The notes: generated from the sequence alone by a model not told the origin. A DNA stretch of 14,632 nt from an uncultured Clostridia bacterium (GCA_944350065.1 CALVOD010000023.1:1-14632), one strand, 5' to 3'. Shown: positions 1 through 7,403, counted from the first letter of the stretch. A program made the numbers and translations.

Positions 1-1673
1 TCGTCGTGATTGCCGCTCTCCGCGATCCTTCCGTCCTTGAGCACGAGTATCTTGTCCGCGTTGCGTATGGTGGAAAGCCTGTGCGCCACGGCGACTATGG
101 TATGTCTTCCGTTAATTTCGCTGATGGCTTGCTGGATATGCCTTTCGGTATCGGAATCCACCGACGCGGTAGCCTCGTCGAGTATTATGACGGGCGCGTC
201 GCGCAGTATGGCGCGCGCTATCGCAAGCCTTTGCTTCTGCCCTCCCGAAAGCCGCATTCCGCGCTCGCCGACCTTTGTTTTATATCCGTCAGGCATCTCG
301 AGTATTTCCTCGTGAATATGCGCTTTGGTAGCTGCTGCTACAATTTCGTCAAATTTTGCGGTCGGTCTCGCATAGGCGATATTCTCCGCCACGGTACCGT
401 TGAACAGGAAGGTGTCCTGCAATACCGGCGCGATATTTCCGCGCAGGCTTTTAAGCGTTATTTTCCTCACGTCCACCCCGTCGAGCTTAACGCTCCCCGA
501 AATGGGTTCGTAAAAGCGCGGTATGAGTTTCGTTATCGTGGTTTTGCCCGCGCCCGTCGCTCCGACCAAAGCTATCATTTCGCCGGCGTTGCAGGTGAAA
601 CTTACGTTATGCAACACGTCCTTGCCGTCGCCGTAATCGAAGCTCACGTCGTCGAAGGTTATCTCGCCGCGCGCTTTGCCGATATCCACGGCGTCGGGCG
701 CGTCGTGTATTTCTATCGGGGTGTCGAGTATCTGTACCGTGCGTTCGCCCGAAGCGTACGCCGTCTGCATATCCTCAACGAGTCTCGCCAGATTCTGCAT
801 CGGCGTAAAGAACAACGTCAGATACAACAAAAACGCCACTATGTCTTCTACGTTTACCTGATTCTTATACGCGAGATATCCGCCCGCTCCCACCACGAGC
901 ACCGTCCCAATAGAAGACACGAAGTCGATTAGCGGATGGAACACTCCCGAAGTTTTAAGCGCTTTCAGTATCGCGACGGTATGTTTTTTAGCGCGTTCCT
1001 CGACGTGCGTGTGCTCCTGCGCTTCCTGCCCGAAAGCCTGTATCTCGTATACGCCGCTTATATTGTCCTGTATCTCCGCGGAAATATCGCCCACCAGCCT
1101 TTGCGCCGCTTTGAAATTGGGGCGCACCTTTTTCGCGTAATACACGCACGCCACCGCCACGAGCGGTATCACCACCGCGGTTATGAGCGCGAGCTTCCAG
1201 TTCATCGCGAGCAATATTATCAATACCCCCGCGAAGGTTATCGTATTCGTGATGAATTCGGGAATAACGTGGGCGTAAAGTAATTCGAAATTAGCCGTGT
1301 CGTTCACCACGCGGCTGAGAAGGTCGCCGGTCTGTTTATCCTTGAAAAACGACATCGACGAAAGCTGTATGTGGTCGTAGAGCTTCACCCTCGTGTTGTT
1401 GACGAGGTTCCACGCCGCGACGTGCAGCATATACGTCGAAACGAATCGGCTCAACCATTTGACGAGGTACAACGCCGTCAACACGCCGACGTAGACCGCT
1501 ATCAGTTTGAGGTCTTCCTCGGTTATTCCCGCGGAAACCATTCCCGTCATCGCCGAAAGTATCCTCGGCGCGGCAAGGCTCACCGCCGTAGTCACCATTA
1601 CGGCGAGAATGCCTATGACGTAATGCGTTTTGTATTGTTTTGCTTCTTTTGCCAAACGGGTAAGGATCTTCAT
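1..1673 (-). CDS. ABC exporter, fused permease and ATPase (C-terminus beyond window edge)
   Basis: The reading frame starts at the ATG at 1673 and stays open to the window edge, giving about 557 residues, so only the last few tens of residues are missing. Six hydrophobic segments lie in roughly the first 320 residues, which is the type IV exporter membrane domain. The nucleotide-binding domain follows: Walker A GATGAGKTT near residue 370, Q-loop VLQDTF near 419, signature LSGGQ near 474, Walker B VIILDEA near 495 and the switch histidine in AHRLST near 531. All catalytic elements are intact. Members of this MsbA/BmrA-like family work as homo- or heterodimers in the cytoplasmic membrane and export lipids, drugs or peptides; the substrate cannot be read from the sequence. 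No partner half lies on the upstream side, which is the divergent aspS operon. The start has no Shine-Dalgarno sequence at usual spacing and the predicted promoter ends only nine bases before it. Confidence 0.93.
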   Translation of the reverse strand, partial: MKILTRLAKEAKQYKTHYVIGILAVMVTTAVSLAAPRILSAMTGMVSAGITEEDLKLIAVYVGVLTALYLVKWLSRFVSTYMLHVAAWNLVNNTRVKLYDHIQLSSMSFFKDKQTGDLLSRVVNDTANFELLYAHVIPEFITNTITFAGVLIILLAMNWKLALITAVVIPLVAVACVYYAKKVRPNFKAAQRLVGDISAEIQDNISGVYEIQAFGQEAQEHTHVEERAKKHTVAILKALKTSGVFHPLIDFVSSIGTVLVVGAGGYLAYKNQVNVEDIVAFLLYLTLFFTPMQNLARLVEDMQTAYASGERTVQILDTPIEIHDAPDAVDIGKARGEITFDDVSFDYGDGKDVLHNVSFTCNAGEMIALVGATGAGKTTITKLIPRFYEPISGSVKLDGVDVRKITLKSLRGNIAPVLQDTFLFNGTVAENIAYARPTAKFDEIVAAATKAHIHEEILEMPDGYKTKVGERGMRLSGGQKQRLAIARAILRDAPVIILDEATASVDSDTERHIQQAISEINGRHTIVAVAHRLSTIRNADKILVLKDGRIAESGNHD

Positions 1674-1837
1674 AATAGTTATATTATGCCATATCCGCCT
1701 CCGAAAATCAACCGAAAGCGGGTATGCGCGCCTTATCGCGGCAACGCAACCGCCGCAACGCGCCGCAACCGCGGCGAAAGTCTTTTAGGCGCGAAAACGC
1801 CGAAACGCTCCCCACAACGTGCGCTGAATTAAATGTG
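1674..1837. other. Divergent intergenic region, exporter side
   Basis: The divergent spacer between the ABC exporter and aspS spans 275 bases in all. This part contains the exporter promoter and then a GC-rich stretch in which CGCCGCAAC occurs twice, 10 bases apart (1751-1759 and 1761-1769), among other GCAAC words. I see no RNA gene and no credible small coding frame. A 64-codon minus-strand frame (1902-1708) crosses it, but its product resembles nothing I know and it would cover both promoters. Confidence 0.5.
1683..1711 (-). promoter_or_regulatory. Promoter of the ABC exporter
   Basis: Reading the minus strand, -35 TTGATT lies at 1711-1706 and -10 CATAAT at 1688-1683, separated by 17 bases, with a TGG just before the -10 (extended -10). 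Transcription would begin near 1676, only a few bases before the ATG at 1673, so the message would be nearly leaderless. Prediction from consensus only. Confidence 0.5.
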
Positions 1838-1857
1838 CGCGTAATAACGCGTAATAA
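1838..1857 (+). repeat. Perfect tandem 10-bp repeat abutting the aspS -35 box
   Basis: The unit CGCGTAATAA occurs twice, head to tail, at 1838-1847 and 1848-1857, one base before the -35 hexamer. The 10-bp period places both copies on the same DNA face. It could be an activator site or an upstream promoter element; no regulator is identified. Confidence 0.7.
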
Positions 1858-1858
1858 A

Positions 1859-1888
1859 TTGACTTTATGCTCGCGCGTGTGGTAATAT
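1859..1888 (+). promoter_or_regulatory. Promoter of the aspS-gatCAB operon
   Basis: The -35 TTGACT is at 1859-1864 and the -10 TAATAT at 1883-1888, with an 18-base spacer and a TGG directly before the -10 (extended -10). The start of transcription would be near 1895, leaving a leader of about 54 bases. That is too short for a T-box, the riboswitch that often controls synthetase genes in Bacillota. Confidence 0.65.
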
Positions 1889-1948
1889 TTTAAGAGCGTC
1901 AACTTACGTTGAAAGCCACAATCCTAACCGAAAGGAATTTACGTTGAT

Positions 1949-3703
1949 ATGACCAAAGCCAATATTTATCGCACACACAATATTTCGGAGATAAACGACT
2001 CCGTTATCGGCTCCGAAATACGCGTCGCCGGCTGGGTGGAAAACATCCGCGACCACGGCGGCATATCGTTTATCGACCTCAGGGACCATTACGGAACTTT
2101 GCAGGTAGTTATAGAAGACACTTCGGTGCTCGACAAACTTTCCCGCGAAACCTGCGTGAGTATCTCCGGCAAACTCCGCACGCGCGACGAATCCACTTAC
2201 AATCCGCGCATTTCGACCGGCAAGGTGGAGCTCGTGTGCGAATCGGTAACGGTACTCGGCGAAGTCAGCGAACGTCTTCCTTTCGACGTGACCACCGCGG
2301 GCGAAACCAAAGAGGAACTGCGCCTCAAATACCGTTTCCTCGATTTACGCAACAAGGAATTGCACGACCGCATAATCCTGCGCTCCGCGGTAGTCGCATA
2401 TATGCGCGAAATAATGCGCGAAGAAGGTTTCCTCGAGATAACGACGCCCATACTTACGGCGTCCTCTCCCGAAGGCGCGCGCGATTATCTCGTGCCGAGC
2501 CGCAAACACAAAGGCAAATTCTACGCCCTTCCTCAAGCGCCGCAGATATTCAAGCAGCTGCTCATGGTGTCGGGCTTCGATAAATATTTCCAAATAGCGC
2601 CTTGCTTCCGCGACGAAGACGCGAGAGCGGACCGCGCGCCCGGCGAATTCTATCAGATGGACTTCGAAATGTCCTTCGCGACTCAAGAGGACGTGCTCCG
2701 CGTTGCGGAAAACGCGCTTTATAAAATCTTTACCAAATTCAGCGACCTCGAGGTTTCCGCGCCGCCTTTCGAGCGCATTACCTACAAAGATTCGATGCTT
2801 CGCTACGGCACCGACAAGCCCGACCTCAGGAACCCTCTTTATATAATCGACCTGTCGGATTTCTTTATGAAATGCGACTTTGCGCCTTTCAAGAACAGAT
2901 GCGTGCGCGCGATAAAAGTTCCGGGCGGCGCGACGCTTTCCAAAGGTTTCCACGAGCAGATGCTCGCTTTCGCGACGGGCGAACTCGGAATGAAAGGTTT
3001 GGGATACGTCACCGTCAACGCCGATATGACCTATAAAGGACCTATCGACAAATTCATACCCGCGGAGCTCAAAGGCGAACTCGCGAAGCGCGCCGAGCTT
3101 AAAGCGGGCGATCTGCTCTTTTTCATCGCGGACAAAAAAGAGAAAGCGGAAGCCTATGCGGGCGCGATACGTTCCGAGCTCGGCAGAAGGCTCAATCTCA
3201 TCGACGAAAAGTCCTTTAAAATGTGTTTTATAGTCGATTTCCCGATGTACGAGATAGACGAGGAAACGGGCAAATGGGCTTTCACGCACAATCCGTTCTC
3301 GATGCCTCAGGGCGGATACGAAGCGCTTACGGGAGACGATCCCGGCTCCGTACTCGCATACCAGTACGACGTGGTGTGCAACGGCGTGGAGCTCTCGAGC
3401 GGCGCGGTACGCAACCACGAGATCCGCACGATGGAAAAGGCGTTCGAAATAGCGGGTTACTCGCGCGAGGTGCTGGAGCGCAAATTCACTTCGCTTTATA
3501 ACGCCTTTAAATACGGCGCGCCGCCGCACGCGGGAATGGCGCCCGGAGTGGACCGTATAGTAATGCTTCTTACCGGCGAAAGCAACATTCGCGAAGTCAT
3601 CGCTTTCCCGATGAACAAAAACGCGCAGGATCTCCTTATGGGAGCGCCGAGCGAAGTAACCGAGCAGCAACTGCGCGAAATACACATTAAGGTAAGAGAT
3701 TAA
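1949..3703 (+). CDS. aspS: Aspartyl-tRNA synthetase, probably non-discriminating
   Basis: This class II synthetase charges tRNA-Asp, and probably tRNA-Asn, with aspartate in the cytoplasm. It is 584 residues, normal for the bacterial type. In order: an N-terminal OB-fold anticodon-binding domain (about 20-110), motif 1 region with ILTASSPEGARDYLVPSR, motif 2 FRDEDARADR followed by APGEFYQMDFE, a GAD-type insertion domain (about 290-420), then motif 3 with GMAPGVDRIVMLL near the C-terminus. His36 in RDHGG aligns with the residue reported as His31 in Pseudomonas aeruginosa non-discriminating AspRS, where discriminating enzymes have Leu. The second position reported there (usually Gly) is Ser82 here. 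The short loop APGEF and the C-terminal wording FPMNKNAQDLLMGAPSEV resemble, from memory, the alphaproteobacterial subtype more than Bacillus AspRS. A modest AAAGGA site lies 12 bases before the ATG. It is first gene of the operon with gatCAB. Confidence 0.97.
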   Translation: MTKANIYRTHNISEINDSVIGSEIRVAGWVENIRDHGGISFIDLRDHYGTLQVVIEDTSVLDKLSRETCVSISGKLRTRDESTYNPRISTGKVELVCESVTVLGEVSERLPFDVTTAGETKEELRLKYRFLDLRNKELHDRIILRSAVVAYMREIMREEGFLEITTPILTASSPEGARDYLVPSRKHKGKFYALPQAPQIFKQLLMVSGFDKYFQIAPCFRDEDARADRAPGEFYQMDFEMSFATQEDVLRVAENALYKIFTKFSDLEVSAPPFERITYKDSMLRYGTDKPDLRNPLYIIDLSDFFMKCDFAPFKNRCVRAIKVPGGATLSKGFHEQMLAFATGELGMKGLGYVTVNADMTYKGPIDKFIPAELKGELAKRAELKAGDLLFFIADKKEKAEAYAGAIRSELGRRLNLIDEKSFKMCFIVDFPMYEIDEETGKWAFTHNPFSMPQGGYEALTGDDPGSVLAYQYDVVCNGVELSSGAVRNHEIRTMEKAFEIAGYSREVLERKFTSLYNAFKYGAPPHAGMAPGVDRIVMLLTGESNIREVIAFPMNKNAQDLLMGAPSEVTEQQLREIHIKVRD

Positions 3704-3709
3704 CGGACT

Positions 3710-3725
3710 CCGCGCCTGAGCGCGG
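3710..3725 (+). other. Small hairpin after aspS
   Basis: CCGCGC (3710-3715) and GCGCGG (3720-3725) form a perfect 6-bp stem with a CTGA loop, seven bases after the aspS stop. No T-run follows, so it is unlikely to terminate by itself; it could protect an mRNA end or mark processing. Confidence 0.5.
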
Positions 3726-3756
3726 CAGGACGGATTTAAACGAATAACGACCATCT

Positions 3757-3781
3757 CTGCCGCCCGCTCTGCGGGCGGTAG
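3757..3781 (+). promoter_or_regulatory. Strong GC-rich hairpin just upstream of the gatC ribosome binding site
   Basis: An 11-bp stem with one G-T wobble (arms 3757-3767 and 3771-3781, loop TCT) ends five bases before the gatC Shine-Dalgarno GGAAGGG at 3787-3793. It lacks a following T-run, so it is not a classical terminator. It may set the ratio of AspRS to GatCAB by stabilising a processed transcript or by crowding the ribosome site. Function is inferred. Confidence 0.45.
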
Positions 3782-3796
3782 TCAACGGAAGGGAAT

Positions 3797-4090
3797 ATGA
3801 TAGAAAAAAAAGAAGTCGAATGGCTCGCACGCTTAGCCAAACTTAAATTGAGCGACTCGGAACTCGAAGGGCTTACTAAGGATATGGAGCAGATAGTAGA
3901 GTTCGCGGGGCGCATCAATTCCGCCGTGTCCGGTACGGAAGCCTACCGCGGAGTAGTCACTCCCGTGGAAGCTCTCCGCGAAGACGCCGTCGGCGAATGC
4001 TCGCCGCAAGACCTCGTGCTGTCCAACGTAAACGGCGGCGAGAACGGGTATTTCCCCGTGAAAAGGAGGAAGCCGGATGGGAGCAGGTAA
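3797..4090 (+). CDS. gatC: Asp/Glu-tRNA amidotransferase subunit C
   Basis: GatC is the small belt subunit that holds GatA and GatB together. The 97 residues match the usual length of about 95. The opening VEWLARLAKLKLSDSELEGL and the C-terminal wording ALREDAV, then NGYFPVKR, are the two conserved stretches of the family. A GGAAGGG site sits three bases before the ATG, rather close, but the family alignment of the N-terminus supports this start. The gene overlaps gatA by 14 bases, implying coupled translation, as expected for subunits needed in equal amounts. Confidence 0.95.
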   Translation: MIEKKEVEWLARLAKLKLSDSELEGLTKDMEQIVEFAGRINSAVSGTEAYRGVVTPVEALREDAVGECSPQDLVLSNVNGGENGYFPVKRRKPDGSR

Positions 4091-5531
4091 GATAAGAAAA
4101 TATTCCGAACTTCTCCGTTCGGGCGCTACGACTTCCGTTAAGCTGACGGAAGAATACCTCGGGAAAATCGAAGTTCTGAATCCCGAAATCAATGCTTACG
4201 TTGCCGTAAACGCGGAAAAAGCGTTGCGTGCGGCAAAAGCCGCAGACGAACGCATTGCGCGCGGAGAAGGCGACGCGCTCACGGGAATCCCTTTCGCGAT
4301 TAAGGACAACATCGCCACTAAAGGCGAGGAGACGACCTGTTGCTCCCGTATACTCAAAGGGTACAAGCCCACATACGACGCGACCGTCTACGAGAAGCTG
4401 TGCGCTCACGGCGCCGTCGTGCTCGGCAAAAACAATATGGACGAATTCGCCATGGGTTCCTCCACCGAAACTTCCTGTTACGGCGCCGCGTACAACCCGC
4501 ACAATCGCGGTTACGTACCGGGCGGAAGCTCGGGAGGCGGAGCGGCGGCGGTAGCGGCGGGAATCGCCACATACGCGCTCGGCTCCGATACCGGCGGTTC
4601 GATACGTCAGCCCGCGGCTTTCTGCGGCGTGGTGGGTCTCAAGCCCACCTACGGAGCGGTCAGCCGTTACGGTCTCATAGCTTACGGTTCTTCGCTCGAT
4701 CAGATAGGACCAATAGCCGCTTCGGTGGAGGACGCCGCCATAGTGTTCGACGCGATAAAGGGAGCGGACAAGCGCGACCAGACCTCCTCGGGCGGCACAG
4801 AGCCCACCGCGGACAAGCTCGACGGAAACGTGAAAGGTCTGCGTATAGGTATTGCCGAGGAATATTTCGACGGTATTTCCGAAGACACCCTCAAGGCTGT
4901 GCGTAAAGCGATAGATTTTTATGCAGAAGCGGGCGCAGAAATCGTCAAGGTTTCCCTTCCCATGCTTAAAGACGCCCTGCCCGTTTATTATATAATCGCC
5001 TGCGCCGAAGCGAGCAGTAACCTCGGCAGATACGACGGTATACGCTACGGTTACCGCGCCGCGCATTACGACGACGTTAACGATATGGTGATGCGCACGA
5101 GAAGCGAAGGTTTCGGCAGAGAAGTCAAACGCCGCATTATGCTCGGAACTTACGTGTTGAGCTCCGGGTATTTCGACGCTTACTACAAAAAAGCGCTCCG
5201 TCTTCGCGAAAGCATAGTAACGGCTTTTGCGGGTATATTCGAAAAATGCGACGTGCTTATAGCGCCCGTCGCGCCCACAACCGCCTTCCCGCTGAACTAC
5301 ACCGCCGACAATATGATAGAAACGTATATGTCGGATATCTGCACCGTTCCCGTCAACATAGCGGGGCTGCCCGCCATCTCCTTACCCTGCGGTAAGGACG
5401 GCAAAGGTCTGCCCGTGGGAATGCAGATAATCGGCAAAAAATTCGACGAACTCACCGTGCTGCGCACGGCGGAAGCGTTCGAGCGCGCGGCGCTCGTCGA
5501 CGTGGCTCTCGATATGGGGGTGACTCTATGA
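4077..5531 (+). CDS. gatA: Asp/Glu-tRNA amidotransferase subunit A (glutaminase)
   Basis: GatA hydrolyses glutamine and supplies ammonia to GatB for converting Asp-tRNA-Asn or Glu-tRNA-Gln to the amide form. It belongs to the amidase-signature family and has the Ser-cisSer-Lys triad: Lys76 in FAIKDNIA, Ser151 in GGSSGGG and the nucleophile Ser175 in DTGGSIRQP. These spacings (75 and 24) equal those I recall for Staphylococcus aureus GatA (Lys79, Ser154, Ser178). The 484 residues are of normal length. The start has a textbook AAAAGGAGG (4061-4069) seven bases upstream, inside gatC. The stop overlaps the gatB start by four bases (ATGA), so the genes are translationally coupled. Confidence 0.97.
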   Translation: MGAGKIRKYSELLRSGATTSVKLTEEYLGKIEVLNPEINAYVAVNAEKALRAAKAADERIARGEGDALTGIPFAIKDNIATKGEETTCCSRILKGYKPTYDATVYEKLCAHGAVVLGKNNMDEFAMGSSTETSCYGAAYNPHNRGYVPGGSSGGGAAAVAAGIATYALGSDTGGSIRQPAAFCGVVGLKPTYGAVSRYGLIAYGSSLDQIGPIAASVEDAAIVFDAIKGADKRDQTSSGGTEPTADKLDGNVKGLRIGIAEEYFDGISEDTLKAVRKAIDFYAEAGAEIVKVSLPMLKDALPVYYIIACAEASSNLGRYDGIRYGYRAAHYDDVNDMVMRTRSEGFGREVKRRIMLGTYVLSSGYFDAYYKKALRLRESIVTAFAGIFEKCDVLIAPVAPTTAFPLNYTADNMIETYMSDICTVPVNIAGLPAISLPCGKDGKGLPVGMQIIGKKFDELTVLRTAEAFERAALVDVALDMGVTL

Positions 5532-6943
5532 AAAGCGACTACAAACTCGTTATAGGACTGGAAACTCACGTCGAATTACAGACGAAGTCCAAGATATTCT
5601 GCTCCTGCCCCACCGCGTTCGGCGCGGAGCCCAATACCCATTGCTGTCCCGTATGCACGGGCGAGCCGGGTAGCCTTCCGATACTCAACAAGGAAGTGCT
5701 CGCGTACGCCATACGCGCGGGGCTTGCCACCAACTGTAAAATAAGCAAGATAACCCACCTCGACCGCAAGAATTACGTTTATCCGGATCTGCCGAAGGCT
5801 TATCAGATATCGCAGTTCGACGAACCGATATGCGTCGGAGGATATGTTGAGCTTGCGAGCGGCAAACGCATACGCATCAACCACATACACGTCGAAGAAG
5901 ACGCCGGCAAACTCGTACACGAGGACGGCTACACCTATATCGACTATAACCGCGGCGGCGTACCGCTCATCGAGATAGTGTCCGAACCGGACATAACGGA
6001 CATAGCGGAAGCGCGCGAGTATATGGAAAAGCTACAGATAACGATGCGCCATATCGGAGTGTCCGACTGCAAGATGCAGGAAGGCAGTATGCGTTGCGAC
6101 GTCAACATTTCGGTGCATAAGGAAGGCGAGCCTTTCGGCACGCGCACGGAAATAAAGAATATGAACTCTCTCTCCTTTATGGAGAAAGCTCTCGCCTACG
6201 AATATTCCCGTCAATGCGACGTACTGGATAGCGGAGAAAAGGTAATACAGGAAACCAGACGCTATAATGAAGGTACCCAAACCACCGAAAGTATGCGCAG
6301 TAAAGAAGACGCGCAGGACTACAGGTATTTCCCCGAGCCCGACATACTGACGGTAGAGGTATCCGACGAATTCGTAGACGCGATACAAGCCTCGATGCCG
6401 GAGCTGCCCGACGTTCTCGGAAAGCGTTATGTCGAAGAATACGGACTCGGTACCACGGAAGCCGAGCTCATCGTCAAATACAAGAAGATAGCCGACTTCT
6501 TCAACGCCTGCGCCCGCGAAGGCAGTCCCAAACTCGCCGCCAACCTCATACTCGGGCAGATATTCCGCGGAATGCAGACCGAGGAGGAAAAGGAAGCGTT
6601 CGAATTGAAAATAACGCCCTCTCAACTCGCCGCGCTCGTCAAACTTCAGGACGAAGGCAAGATAAACGCGCAGATAGCGCGGCAGACTTTACAAAAGATG
6701 CTCGCGGAAGGCAAAGACGCTTCGGCGTACCTTACCGCTGAGGATCTGGCGGGCGTGGACGACAGCGCCATAGACAAATTGTGCGCCGAAGCGGTAGCCT
6801 CCAACGCGCGTGCCGTAAACGATTACAAAAACGGCAAATTGCAGGCTATCAAAGCGCTCGTGGGCTATGTAATGAAAGCTACGCGCGGCAAAGCGGACGC
6901 CGCCGCGGTGGAGAGTAAACTCATAGCGCTCATAGGAGGCTGA
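5528..6943 (+). CDS. gatB: Asp/Glu-tRNA amidotransferase subunit B
   Basis: GatB binds the misacylated tRNA, phosphorylates the attached Asp or Glu and amidates it with ammonia from GatA. The 471 residues are normal. The N-terminal catalytic domain opens with IGLETHVELQTKSKIF and carries a Cys-x-Cys (25, 27) and CPVC (40, 43) set, the zinc-binding version of the cradle domain, plus an extra Cys39. Further landmarks are HLDRKNYVYPDLPKAYQISQ, HVEEDAGK, DYNRGGVPLIEIVSEPD and MRCDVNISV. The C-terminal third is the helical and YqeY-like tRNA-binding tail, ending with VMKATRGKA. It overlaps gatA by four bases and its stop lies one base before the next gene. Confidence 0.97.
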   Translation: MKSDYKLVIGLETHVELQTKSKIFCSCPTAFGAEPNTHCCPVCTGEPGSLPILNKEVLAYAIRAGLATNCKISKITHLDRKNYVYPDLPKAYQISQFDEPICVGGYVELASGKRIRINHIHVEEDAGKLVHEDGYTYIDYNRGGVPLIEIVSEPDITDIAEAREYMEKLQITMRHIGVSDCKMQEGSMRCDVNISVHKEGEPFGTRTEIKNMNSLSFMEKALAYEYSRQCDVLDSGEKVIQETRRYNEGTQTTESMRSKEDAQDYRYFPEPDILTVEVSDEFVDAIQASMPELPDVLGKRYVEEYGLGTTEAELIVKYKKIADFFNACAREGSPKLAANLILGQIFRGMQTEEEKEAFELKITPSQLAALVKLQDEGKINAQIARQTLQKMLAEGKDASAYLTAEDLAGVDDSAIDKLCAEAVASNARAVNDYKNGKLQAIKALVGYVMKATRGKADAAAVESKLIALIGG

Positions 6944-6944
6944 A

Positions 6945-7403
6945 ATGGATTACGCGGACAAAGCCGAAGAACTGTTCCGCTCGGGGCTTTCCTGCGCGCA
7001 GGCGGTATCAATGGCGCTCGCTCCGAAAGTGGGACTCGACGAAAATATGCTTAAAGCGTTATCGGCGCCTTTCGGCGCGGGCTTTGCGCGTATGCGCGAA
7101 GTATGCGGAGCCGTGAGCGGAATGCTGATGATTATAGGCTACGCCCACCCCGAGCTCGCCAAACGCGACATTTACGCCCTTTCGCGCGAGGCTATGGAGG
7201 AGTTCAAGTCGGTTACGGGCAGTTACGTTTGCCGCGAGATACTGAAGACCTCTGCCGAAACCTCCGCGGTGCCTTCCGAGCGCACGTCGGAATATTACGC
7301 GAAACGCGTTTCGTGTATTACCTGCGTAAGGACCGCCGCCGCCATAGCGGACAAATTCACTTCGCGCCCTACCGGCGTTTTCCATTCTTCCGAAACGAAT
7401 TGA
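6945..7403 (+). CDS. C_GCAxxG_C_C family protein (putative redox protein)
   Basis: The 152-residue product has the spaced cysteines of the C_GCAxxG_C_C family (Pfam PF09719 and TIGR01909, from memory): Cys17 in GLSCAQAV, Cys54 in EVCGAVSGMLM, Cys96 in YVCRE, and Cys124 and Cys127 in SCITCV. The first part, with a glycine-rich FGAGFARM before CGAVSG, is typical. The family is annotated as probably redox-active or metal-binding and has no settled function. No signal peptide or membrane segment is visible, so it is cytoplasmic. Its AGGAGG (6934-6939) lies inside the end of gatB and the gap to gatB is one base, so it is surely co-transcribed and probably coupled. It is the last gene before the terminator. 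A link to tRNA amidation is only suggested by position. Confidence 0.85.
   Translation: MDYADKAEELFRSGLSCAQAVSMALAPKVGLDENMLKALSAPFGAGFARMREVCGAVSGMLMIIGYAHPELAKRDIYALSREAMEEFKSVTGSYVCREILKTSAETSAVPSERTSEYYAKRVSCITCVRTAAAIADKFTSRPTGVFHSSETN

Noticed and set aside
6..932. 308-codon plus-strand frame at the left edge
   Set aside because: It lies opposite the ATPase domain of the ABC exporter, whose motifs are all intact on the minus strand.
1741..1770. GCAAC-rich words as a CRISPR or iteron array
   Set aside because: Units are too short and irregular, with only two clean copies at 10-bp spacing and no spacers.
1708..1902. 64-codon minus-strand frame between the exporter and aspS
   Set aside because: It would overlap both promoters, has no recognisable product and no good ribosome site.
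1895..1948. T-box or other riboswitch in front of aspS
   Set aside because: The leader is about 54 bases, too short for a T-box, and has no terminator-antiterminator pair or specifier-like layout.
2345..3754. 469-codon open frame antisense to aspS
   Set aside because: It mirrors aspS, which matches a known family along its full length. Long antisense frames arise because the sense genes seldom use codons that read as stops on the other strand. The product resembles nothing known.
3710..3781. Intrinsic terminator between aspS and gatC
   Set aside because: Both hairpins lack a following T-run, and no separate gatC promoter is evident, so read-through is more likely.
3957..5066. 369-codon open frame antisense to gatC and gatA
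   Set aside because: Shadow of gatA, with arginine-rich and low-complexity translation and no ribosome site.
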